Origin: Thunnus maccoyii
Taxonomy: Eukaryota > Chordata > Actinopteri > Scombriformes > Scombridae
DNA length: 64,000 nucleotides
NCBI RefSeq assembly: GCF_910596095.1
Contig: NC_056553.1
Coordinates: forward strand, 15,816,725 to 15,880,724
Direction: 5' to 3'
Position 1 is the first letter of the stretch, and every line of letters begins with the position of its first letter. The notes beneath the pieces were generated by a model. It was not told the origin of the DNA and searched no databases. It saw only the letters and a program-made list of their open reading frames with translations. The position numbers and the translations under genes were made by a program. Shown here piece by piece: positions 23,204 through 64,000 of the stretch.

Positions 23204-24375
23204 ATGAGGAACACACTGCTGAGGATGCTGGCCACACTGATGTGTGTGCTGGCTGCCTGCGCCGAGGTCATGCCTGTTAAAGACTTTGATCTGGGGAAGG
23301 TAAGACAAAGAGAGATGTTACAACAAATTGATTTGTCTGTAAAACTCAGGATAACTGCATGCATTCAAGCATTATCAGGATCTGTGGTTGCTTGACATGT
23401 TTAATGTTTTTACTCACTTACTTTTAAGAATACAATGTAGATATGAGTGGAGTAATGCATATGCTTCAAAACTCCAAAGGAGAGAAGGATATTTATCACC
23501 CTTTTATTCCTCCCTTTCTCTCAATCTCTTAGTTTGGAGGCAAGTGGTACATTGTTGGCTTTGCTACCAACGCTCAGTGGTTTGTGGACCACAAGGCAGA
23601 CATGAAGATAGGCACTGCTGTAATCGTGCCAACTGCCGGAGGAGACCTGGACCTCTCTTATGCCAACCTGAAGTGAGTGATTAATGAAATTATCCTTTCA
23701 AATCAATAACATCCTGTTGAATCTCTAGCGGAAATAATGACCTGGTTCTCTCTTTATTAGCCCTGACGGTACCTGCTGGAGAATGACTCACATGGCTATG
23801 AAAACAGACACTCCTGGACGCTTCACCTTCCACAGCCAAAGTGAGTAGAGTACACACACATAAGAGGCACACACACACATACATTCAATAGCCTGACCTG
23901 TCTATTTCTGTATTCATCAGTTTGGAAGAATGACAATGACATGCGCATTGTCGACATTGTGTATGATGACTACGCTCTGGTCCACACCATCAAGACAAAG
24001 GACGGAGTGTCTGAGGTCCTCAACAAGCTTTACAGTAAGTCCAGCTCATTCACATCACAGCAGCCCTCTGGGAAAGCATCGCATGTTGGATAGGTGGAAG
24101 TTAAAGCGTCTCATGCTGTTGTGTTTGCAGGCCGTGCTCCTGAGTCCAGCGCCACCCTGCAACAGAGGTTCAGACAGTTCTCCATGGAGACTGGCATTCT
24201 CCCCGACAACATTGTTATCCTGCCTAAGAATGGTATGTCATTAACACAGAAAAATACACACACACACACTTTTAAATGATTAGAAATGCATTGTGGTTGT
24301 TTGTGTAAATCGTTCTGACCTTTGCTCACTGGACTCTTCCTGTGTGTTGTTACAGCTGAGTGTCCTGAGGCCTGA
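23204..24375 (+). CDS. ptgds: Prostaglandin-D-synthase-like lipocalin, secreted, lacking the catalytic Cys
   Basis: Lipocalins of this group carry small lipophilic ligands; the mammalian enzyme also isomerises PGH2 to PGD2. Six coding exons: 23204-23299, 23533-23672, 23761-23840, 23921-24034, 24131-24232, 24356-24375 (552 nt, 183 residues). Signal peptide MRNTLLRMLATLMCVLAACA, then MPVKDFDLGK, the GxW motif in FGGKWYIVGFATNAQWF, the conserved disulfide Cys pair (GTCWRM and AECPEA), a YDDYALVHTIKTK strand, and a C-terminal helix (SATLQQRFRQFSMETG). Where human L-PGDS has its thiol (SMCKSV), this protein reads KIGTAV, so Gly replaces Cys and prostaglandin synthase activity is unlikely. Closest in kind to fish ptgdsb-type lipocalins. 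Same strand as c8g, with matching intron phases 0, 2, 1, 1, 1. Confidence 0.92.
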
Positions 24376-24785
24376 AGAGTCCCCCCCCCCATCCCCCATC
24401 CCCCATCCCCCATCCTTCATCTCTCACTCTCCAAAGTCCCAGGCTTTCATCTCAGAAAAGCATTATTCCTCCTCACTCTGATGTTTGCAGCGTCACAAAA
24501 GCTACACCTGAGATAATGAAACTCAAGCATTTTACTCAAAATCCCTGTTGCATACCAAAGACCAATCCTAATCCTGATTAAAAACCTCATTCTCTCCAAC
24601 TTGCACATTAACTGTGGCTCAGAGTGCAGCAATTAGGGGGTGATTGTGAAACAGAGAGAAGGGATACATGAGACTGTGAAAGCTGCCAGTTTACTTTTTG
24701 TACATGCCAATCTTTTGTAACTGCTGATTTCTGTTATAGTGTGTTATCTTTTTGTTGAAATGAACGCCAATAAAAATAATAAATC
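24376..24785 (+). other. 3' UTR of the ptgds-like gene
   Basis: Runs from the TGA to just beyond the AATAAA at about 24766-24771. It begins with a C-rich run containing a repeated atcccccatcccc motif (24380-24415). No coding sequence is seen. Confidence 0.7.
24766..24771 (+). terminator. ptgds-like polyadenylation signal
   Basis: AATAAA within gccaataaaaataat, 391 bp after the stop codon. Confidence 0.75.
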
Positions 24786-26375
24786 CGTATTTCAGAGTTC
24801 AGAATCGTTCTTTTTTGATGAAAACCAGCATCAGATATATAAGTCTGTGAACTTCTGGAAGTCAGATCAATACTGTGTTCGACTTCACATATACTGCCTC
24901 TTGTGGCATAAAGATACAGTGTATATGGATAGAGCACTAGAAATTGTACTTTGCTACAGTACATAATGTTTGTCAGAAAGTTAGATAGCTACAAAGATGC
25001 ACACCTGTGGTTGCAAGGGTAAAATAAGGACTGCATTTAGTGGGTGAACCCAATGACACGTGTTTTTTTGTTTTGTTTTTTTTTTTTAAACAGACAAACT
25101 GATATAAATAGTAGGTTGCTTGGTCATAAGCCCTTGTCCAACTTCTACAGTGGAAATGAGAAAATAGTGTTTTATAACAGAGTACAATGAAGCTATATAT
25201 ATATGACTAGATTGTGCAACACGGAAATGTATTTGTTTAAATGTCATAGTATTGGGTTAGCATGCTCATGTCCATAATGCCAAGAAGAGCAGGTTAGCAA
25301 ACATAGATCAGTACCTTTTATTTAACAATAATAAACAGAAAATAATAACAACCATAACAAATACATTGATATCATTTTTATGGTTTTAGACAGCTCTTGG
25401 CTTGTTTTAAGCTGCTATTGAGGTTTTTCATGATGAAATCTTGTACATGAATTTCATAAGAGATGTTAATTATGATTTTATAATCACAGTTGTGTTTAAT
25501 TCTGGTTTTGTGGCATATTGTGTGTTATCTGTCTTGCATTGTCTGTTACTCATTGTTATTGCCTATCTTGACCAGGACAATCTTTCCTGGTTAAATACAG
25601 ATAAAAAAAAAATAGGAAAGTTGGCCAGAATGATAGGAAATGATTGAGTCATTGATTGTATTTGAAATCTTATTGTACATGTTTCCAGCTGTTGCTTTTT
25701 TCTAAAATTATATCTAAAAGAAACAGCACTATCCAACCACAAGGGGGCAGACTATGACCTGTCTAAAATGGTGCTTCACATTTTATTGCATTTTTCATCA
25801 GAAAGAAATACAAAGTTCTAAGTTAAAGCTGAAAACAAAATAAGCAGCAAATTCTGGATGTTGCTTTTAAACAGCTTTTGAGAGCTTCTCATATTATTGT
25901 GTGAATAATGCAGCCAGGGTTGAAATGAATTTCAGTCGGTTGAACTAAAACAGTTTTAAAAGTGACCCAGTTAGAGTCTGTGCAGTTATGATTCATTTCC
26001 TCTGACTCAGTGTCCTTTTCTCTTACATGAACTCTCTTCCTCTGAATTCATTTTATATTCACTGTTCAGGTCAGCCATGAAAGACACTGAAAATAAAATT
26101 CTTACTGCATCTCTGCACTTCATCATTGTCTTCTTATTTCACGGCTTTTCCACTTCGTTGGTGTCAAATGTTGAGTTAGAAGACAGGAGGAGTGTTGACA
26201 TATAGCTGTGGGTCATAATGTCCTGATGTCATGATTATTATACGGTATAGATGTCCCATGAATGTTGTTTACCCCTCGTGTAGCACGTGTGTGTCAGAAA
26301 GTGTCTGTATCTAACTTATGTGTCAACATGAAAGTGATGCATAGAAAAAGACTGATTATTAAAGATCAAACACTC
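24786..26375. other. Intergenic, between convergent ptgds-like and cntnap2-like genes
   Basis: AT-rich sequence with a T run near 25078-25087. A short piece at 25561-25612 (gcctatcttgaccaggacaa, then tttcctggttaaatacag) resembles the tail of a repeat common in fish. No gene was recognised. Confidence 0.5.
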
Positions 26376-26381
26376 TTTATT
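26376..26381 (-). terminator. Candidate polyadenylation signal of the cntnap2-like gene
   Basis: TTTATT on the plus strand is AATAAA on the minus strand, in a ttcaataaagagtg context. It would give a 3' UTR of about 2.26 kb, plausible for a neuronal receptor. Alternative nearer sites cannot be excluded. Confidence 0.4.
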
Positions 26382-28640
26382 GAACTCAATAGAACTGAAA
26401 GAAAAACAGATGGATTATGGTTTTGTCTGTTGGAGCTAATAATCCATTATCATCAGTTGTTATGTTCAAACCACATATCAAGGGAAAATGTGCGTGTTTA
26501 TGTATGGTCTGACTGATAAGATTACTTAAAAAAAGGAAAGTAGAGTCACTTGTTTGCCTTCATGGGTTTGATGTGTAGATGGAGAAAGTCTTCTTTGAGT
26601 CCCAAGTACAGTAGAAGGCAGGCTGAGTTCACCAGCTGCTCTAATGTCTCTGATATGGTGATCTACAGTTAGCACTCAACCATGAGGTGATGATGATGTA
26701 CAAAACCATTCATGTAACAAGGTGCCATGGTAGCAGTTTTACCAAACCGATACACAAAAAGCAAATTCGTAACAAAACAACAAATTTGGCAGCTGGTCAG
26801 GAAAAAACAACATGGTTAGAAAACAGAAACATGTACATCTTTTGAATGCATGTTGGACGACAGTGGCACTGTTAGCCAGAAGCTCAATTAAGTGTTCGCA
26901 AATCAGCAGACTTCTCATTCTGAACACGTCGCTCTTGTAATTGAATAAACAACCTTGACCCATGCGCTGCCAAACATGCATGTTTACGTGTGTATGTGCG
27001 TCACAGAAGGTAGGCGAACAATTGCTGTGTGTTGTGTAGCCTGCTGCTCTTCTATAAATCATCTAAAACAGCTACGCTTGAGAAAGTCAGGTTTTTCAAG
27101 GATTTGAGAGAAATCTGCTGGAAGCGTTTTAACTTCAAAATCAGTGTTTTTATCGGGAAATTGAACACAGCACCATAAAAGCACATGAAAACTGTGATTA
27201 ATGAGAATTCATGCAGCAGTAGTCAGGTTTTTGTAGTATTTGTTAAGTAGTCCAGGACAAGGCGAAATGGCTCAACACCTTGAAGGCACAATGAATTAAT
27301 AAGCCAATTATCATCTGAACCTCTTCCCAGATCTTAATCAAATATTTGCTGTCAGTTATTTTTTTTGTTTCATGCTGCTTCCACCACTTAATGGCTGGAG
27401 TTTAGTGCAACAATCAATACAACTCATTAAGTATCTCATTCATTACTTCCCTGTGAAAATCTTGACTGTCTTTTCTGGCAATGTGGCAAATGCCATTCAT
27501 CTGACCTAGTGTTCTGTATATCCACCTCTTTAAACTACTTCACACATATACGCACAGACGTATGCACGCACTGTAACCCTACAGCTCACCGTCAATGTAA
27601 GATGCAAAGATATGCAAAGGAATTCCTTGACTCAAAGTCTAACATTTATAAGGTGAGAATCTGAGCTGGTCGTAGAATGACGTAAGACTCAAGAGTTTGG
27701 CAAAGAAACAGACCGACCACTCAAGTGTGAGTGAGTAAAGGCTCACTGTTTCACCCATTCCAAATTAAAGAAAGCTGCCGTGCTGAGCTAAACCAACATA
27801 ACCATGGAGTGTCATGATTTCCCATTATGCTCTGAGAAACTCTTCTCTGCCTTTCCTCAGAAAGGAATGTCCCATACAATCGAATGTCATAAGATTTTAA
27901 CATAAAACTCTATATTTAATACACATATAATGTAATGGACAGATGCATGATATTGTAATATAGATCTGAAATTTGTCATTAGTATTTATGTATCGGACTC
28001 TGAATAAATCTTTTGAGAAAAAGAGAAAATAACACAAAATATTGTATTTACAAAAACTGAACTTTTGGCATCCATGTTAAACCCTATATTACCACAGTAT
28101 AAGTGGTGTGTCATTTACGGACAGATATGAGTGTTGACAGGCTGGCGCAGCCTGATAAATTAAAAAAAAAAGGGTTTGGCATGTTGATTTGATCATTTTT
28201 GATAGAATTTTTGTTAAAATATAAAATCAAAACGCAACCGAGACTGGAGATAAACCTGTGCTATCACACGACCCAGTAAGTATAATTATTTGTCATATAC
28301 AGTATTCAAAGGACTCCTGAAAACTCCCAAGCACGATACAAAGAAGGACAAGCCGGTTAGTATATACATGTACAGTCTCTTATAGCCGTGCTCCACTGAA
28401 TAACTGTCCCCCTCTTCTCTCTCTAATACTCTGGATATATAAAAAAACAAAAACAAACAAACAAACAAAAAAGATTTGTACACGTCTTTCCCACATCCCT
28501 GCCCTCTCTGGGAGATTATTGTCCTATTGAATGGCCTTTCCTCATCTCTCTTGTGATTGGTCATTGAATGAAACCTCCATCTCTGTGGAAACTCGAGGCC
28601 AGACGAATCACTTCCTCCCTCAAAGTCCTGCCATTGGCTG
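26382..28640 (-). other. Presumed long 3' UTR of the cntnap2-like gene
   Basis: No gene-like reading frame lies between the cntnap2-like stop codon (TAA, 28641-28643 on the minus strand) and the candidate polyadenylation site. Contains short A/T runs only. Extent inferred. Confidence 0.4.
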
Positions 28641-59587
<30,947 letters not shown>

Positions 59588-60158
59588 TCACGTTAATTGT
59601 TCCGACTGTGACGCCGTTCTTCAAACAACCTTCAACTCATTTGATTTCTTCACTAATTAGAACAGCCTAATGAGCACTATGTCTTAATGAACATCTCACA
59701 AGCACATACACACGTAGAAGAATGCAGGCATGAACGTAAACTACATGGCAAACATCACACACAGCCTTCTTGATTTGAACAAGTCAATATAAGCATTAAT
59801 GCTTAGCCTTGGGGTGTCGATAGCCATTCCTCTAAAGTGCTTCCATTGTCATTCTGGCTTTGCACCATTACAGTCTAACTACCCATTAACTTGGACAGAG
59901 TAGGGGCGTTAAATAGATTAATGTGCACCCAAATGACTATAGCAATAAACACACTCATAAACATACACCCACAGGTATAGATTCAAACATTCACGAGCAG
60001 AAACACAAAACACAGTTACACTGTACGGATACAGTAAACACACAACAACATGCGCATGCACATGCACCCTATCATTAACGAGAGCCAGGGGGCATTTTAG
60101 TTATTAAAATCTCTCAATGGCATCCTTTAGATTACAGAGAAGTGTCCATTCAAGACTT

Positions 60159-60189
<31 letters not shown>

Positions 60190-60221
60190 TTCAGAAATAC
60201 ACACAGTGTAGTGTTTCCATT

Positions 60222-60438
60222 ACTTCAGAGGACATTACATTGACTTACATTGATTTCCTGGAGACTTATCCTAACCTTTGCCATAACTACTACTTGCCTA
60301 ACCCTTACCCTAACATGAACATGACCCTAAACTAAACTTACCTTAACTTGAAATCAACCCTAAAATGAATGATTTACGTTAAGAGGACTTGCTTTTTGTC
60401 CCCGTAAAGGCGGCAAGTCCCATCAACATGAGGAATAC

Positions 60439-60440
<2 letters not shown>
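60222..60440 (+). repeat. Dispersed repeat flanked by CA microsatellites, copy 2
   Basis: Shares acttcagaggacattaca, acttacattgatttcctg, ccctaaactaa, ggacttgctttttgtcccc and gaggaatac with the copy at 2909-3140, in the same order. It is preceded by (CA)n at 60163-60190 and followed by (CA)n at 60438-60465. Confidence 0.75.
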
Positions 60441-60470
<30 letters not shown>

Positions 60471-63400
60471 CACACACCTGCTAACTTAGCCACACAGGGA
60501 TAACACTCATATAATAAGATTACTAATACATGTAATTTGATTTTATCCAGCCAATACATTATTCACATATCAGGATGCAGCTGGGCTTTCGCTTGCTTTC
60601 TCCACTTTCCAATCCCACAACGGATTAGACTTTTAGTACACCTGTTAATTAATCTATTTTGTACCGCTGATTGGCTGGAGGTTTCTGCCACCTGTTTACT
60701 CAGGTCTAAATCAGTCTCTGATTAAACGGACAGCAGGCTCTGAGGCCTGCGGAGACTGCAGCGGACACGTACACAGGTACACACAGGTGTGTTCAGATTC
60801 TGTATTAATCATAAATTATAGGCAACAGAGCCTGACTGATACTGACTGCAATCAATATTAACTTTCACTATATATATTGTTATTGGTGAATATGGTGCCA
60901 TATATGCAAAAAGAAAATGCTTTATATAATATTTTGAAGGATACATTTTTATTTAAGTTACTGTCTTCTTTGATTATTAAGCTTATTTTTCAATTGTAAA
61001 ATATTTTTTGTTGCAATCAAATTTGGGGGCTCAAAAATCTTGATGTTGTATGTTTAGTGGCTTTATAAATGTCAATATCAGTATCTGTCTTAAAAATCAA
61101 GAATCGGTCCGGCTCTAGCATGTACACACACACACACACACAAACAAAAAGACACAAAACAGCACAACCGCACATTACTGCATAGAAAAACAAACACACA
61201 TGCAGCATGTGTAGGCACTCATTTATTTATGTGTGACTCTAGGGTATGTCACCCTGTAATGATGTGCTAATGAGGAAACATGTTATATTCATTAGTATTC
61301 AAATAAACACACACACACACAACATGCAACAGGCAAATTCCCAATTAAAAGAGAGGACCAGTCTACAGTTAAGTGTCAAGCTTTAAAATTGATATAACCT
61401 TTTTGACCTTCACCATGTGTGTGGATATGTTGGTATGTAATCTACATTTCTGAGTAATGATGAGCTGGTAATGATGCACTTAAATACTGTAAAAAGTCAA
61501 TAGACACACAGTAAGCATGTATATATGTGTTGCAGATACAATACCCTAATTTTTTTTTTTTTTTTTTACTAATATGCTGCACAGCTGTTCAACCATTACC
61601 ATCGTATAACAGAATGATGGTACTATGTCCCATTTGGTCTTTTTGCTGAATAAATCACCACAAGAGTGTGTATTCACTCCATGTTTATATGGGGTGCTCT
61701 TAAGGATGCCATTTGTATTGGTTTAAGATGGGTATTTTTGATTCACATGGTCTAAATGCCATTTCAAAAGCCTTTCTAACCCACTGGCATTTTCCAGGGG
61801 GGAGATATTATCATAGAAATCCCATTTTACCAGCCCAGTGCTTCATATCTGTTGGTTCACAGCAATGTTATCTCACTTAAAGGGGCATAATGGGCTTACT
61901 TCTGATGGATCCTTGCATGAAAAATGTACTTGTGTACTGAAATAAGTCTGAGTCTACAGTAATTGCTCACACCTATGTGTGAATGTGTAGAATGAATCAA
62001 AAAAAGGAGCGGTACGAGGACATGAGCGGTTACCTTTCAGAATATTAATCCTGGCTACCGTTAACTCACCGCTGGTGTTGGAGTTGCAACTGAATAAGAT
62101 GCAACAAAATACACTCTCTATTTGAACCGTAGGTGAGATCTGTGAGTGTGTGTTGGCATGTACTGTGAAAAATGAAGTTGTCGTCTCTGAATCAGTGTCA
62201 CAGAGACATTTCATTGTACTCATTAAATGTTACCTACTGTCTTGGCAGGTGAGCGAGGCTGGTTTCCCTGTGACAGGTGTCGTACACATGCAGTGAGTAG
62301 CAACAAGCAAGATGTCGATCCATTTAGACAGAGGCGAGAAAAAGAAAAAAAAAAAGAAAGTAGAAAAAGAAAGACAAAACATCCAACCATAAGAGAATTG
62401 AGCAATAACATGCAAAATCATTAAAAAAAAGCGTGATAGTGAGCATCAATCGAGAGGGAAATCAAAAGAACAGATGGCGGCATTAAATGAATAAAATGTG
62501 GCAAAGATTTATATGCATGTATGAAGTGAATTGGAGAGCTAAAAGTTAACAGTGTGAAGTAAATGACAGCAGGCTGATGGTATAACATTTACTCTCAAGG
62601 CCATTAGAGCAAATGAGCCACTGTGCAGTAAACACTAAAGCAATCAAATACTTGATGAGGAGCATATTGATTGAGAAAGCGAGAAGGAGATGATACAGAG
62701 ACGGATATCAGAATGGTGTGTTTATGTGAAATGATGCCTAGTGTGTTTTCCTTTTTTTCCTCTTCCATCAAATATTGCAAAACAAAGATGGCTGCAGCAG
62801 AATTCTAAGTTGTATTTAGTTTAGGTTTTTGATTTGCATTTTTTTTTTCCTAGCAGCCAAATCAATATTAATCAGAGACAACGTGTGAAGTGGCAAAAGA
62901 CATTCTATTACCCGGAAGAATAGAGACGATGTCAGACAAAATCTTGATGCCAGTTTAGCTGCAGTGCTCTCCTCTCTCTTTCCAAATCTCTGGATCAAAC
63001 ACAAAAAGATCTCTATCTTTTTTTGGATGTCAGAAGCCAAATCTAAACCACTTCCCTTTAGTCGTTGGGTCACTTCCTGTGTGCCACACTGTAACTTCCC
63101 AAAAGCAATCCTCAAATGAGGATTAACCAGGGATTAGAGATCAGATATGAGAAATATGAGAAGAATCTGTCCCCTTGGTGGCTGTTGTTACATACAAGTC
63201 TTCCCCTGCTTTCTCTCTATCTGACACAGAGCAGGCCTGAGCCTCCTGTTTTCCTTCGACAGGAAAATAAGTCAGGATATAGGCATGCAAATGAGGCGGC
63301 CGGGGCCCTATCTAGCAGCCATTACCTTCCCGGTTTCATAGCCGCGAGTCGCACAATGACAAAACCTTTCTCACCCTTTTCCATTTCACTAAATGAAAGT

Positions 63401-63508
63401 ACAAATACACTGAGAGGCAAATTGGGACATGATAAGGTGAGGATGTTTCAGCAGCGTTTGAATCAGCAAAAGTGATGAGACAATGAAATTATATTACAAA
63501 CGGGGATT

Positions 63509-63532
63509 GGGGGGGGGGGGGGGGGGGGGGGG
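63509..63532 (+). repeat. Homopolymer G tract (24 G)
   Basis: An uninterrupted G run, preceded by ggggatt. A candidate quadruplex former on the plus strand. The length may be imprecise in an assembly. Confidence 0.9.
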
Positions 63533-64000
63533 TTAAGGCTATCACATCGAGATGCCTGATTGGAATTTGGAACAATCTCCTTTGGGCAGAACTTTTTTCT
63601 ACGAGATAGTAGGAGCTCTGTGATCCGCCTCAGCACTTTTCCCTCCATCCGCAAATCCCTAAAACTATTTTAGCCCGGGAGTTTGGTTTATAGACTATTG
63701 ACAGCTCAGCACAAAAGATAGTGTGAGACAGAGAAGTGAAAGCATAGGGAGAAAAAAGCCAAGATCTTCTGCCATTTGTACTCCTGATGAGGTTGACAGA
63801 CATTGTGTGGAGAGGTAGACTGCGCCATAAGGACCACAGCAGAGCTCTTTAACAAAATGTAAGCATAATAAGCATGATAATAAGGCCTAATAGGAGGGGA
63901 GTCAGTGGGCTGATATCCTTTTTGTGCAATAATAGTTTTTTAATCTAAAGAAAAATAAATGCTGAGTCAAAGTATTCATGTGTCAAAGAAACGACCTCAC

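Noticed and set aside
22879-23364. 161-residue minus-strand frame with polyproline
   Set aside because: It is antisense to the GGA tract and the first exon of the ptgds-like gene; low complexity and no splice context.

Overview
The window looks like nuclear DNA of a ray-finned (teleost, probably percomorph-type) fish. Genes are split into short exons with GT/AG introns. The intergenic and intronic DNA is AT-rich and full of (CA)n/(GA)n microsatellites and short inverted-repeat DNA elements of types that are common in fish. The five best-supported genes all have recognisable vertebrate orthologues. Layout, left to right: (1) the first coding exon of pip4k2a on the minus strand (1141-1281), leaving the window at the left edge; (2) head-to-head with it, a complete 17-coding-exon armc3 on the plus strand (3880-11696), with a perfect RFX-type X-box about 360 bp upstream of its ATG; (3) a complete five-exon msrb2 (12605-14910, plus); (4) two neighbouring lipocalin genes on the plus strand, c8g (15922 to about 21554) and a ptgds-like gene (23204-24375), with matching intron phases; (5) convergent with these, the 3' portion of a contactin-associated-protein gene, most like CNTNAP2, on the minus strand (28641-59373; seven exons, about 418 residues), continuing beyond the right edge. 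About half of the window is introns of this last gene. The left three genes (pip4k2a, armc3, msrb2) sit in the same order and orientation as I recall for human 10p12. The C8G/PTGDS pair is clustered on human 9q34, and CNTNAP2 lies on 7q, so this fish segment joins blocks that are separate in human. The genes do not form one pathway: a phosphoinositide kinase, an armadillo-repeat protein of ciliated and sperm cells, a mitochondrial methionine sulfoxide reductase, a complement component and a carrier lipocalin (both secreted), and a neuronal adhesion receptor. The non-genic DNA holds several TIR-bearing non-autonomous DNA elements, including one hAT-like element nested in another (42873-43686), a short element split by about 1.05 kb (39273-40707) with an intact relative at 53503-53885, and two further TIR elements (40776-41293 and 55571-56376). 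There are also two copies of a microsatellite-flanked dispersed repeat, a candidate solo LTR, and long homopolymer C and G tracts. I saw no tRNA, rRNA, CRISPR array or autonomous transposase or reverse transcriptase gene. I found no clear candidate for a wholly undescribed system. The points most worth checking are the X-box, the missing catalytic cysteine in the ptgds-like lipocalin, the ambiguous 3' end of c8g, the Pro/Ala/Gln-rich insert in the CNTNAP laminin-G domain, and the nested or split elements.
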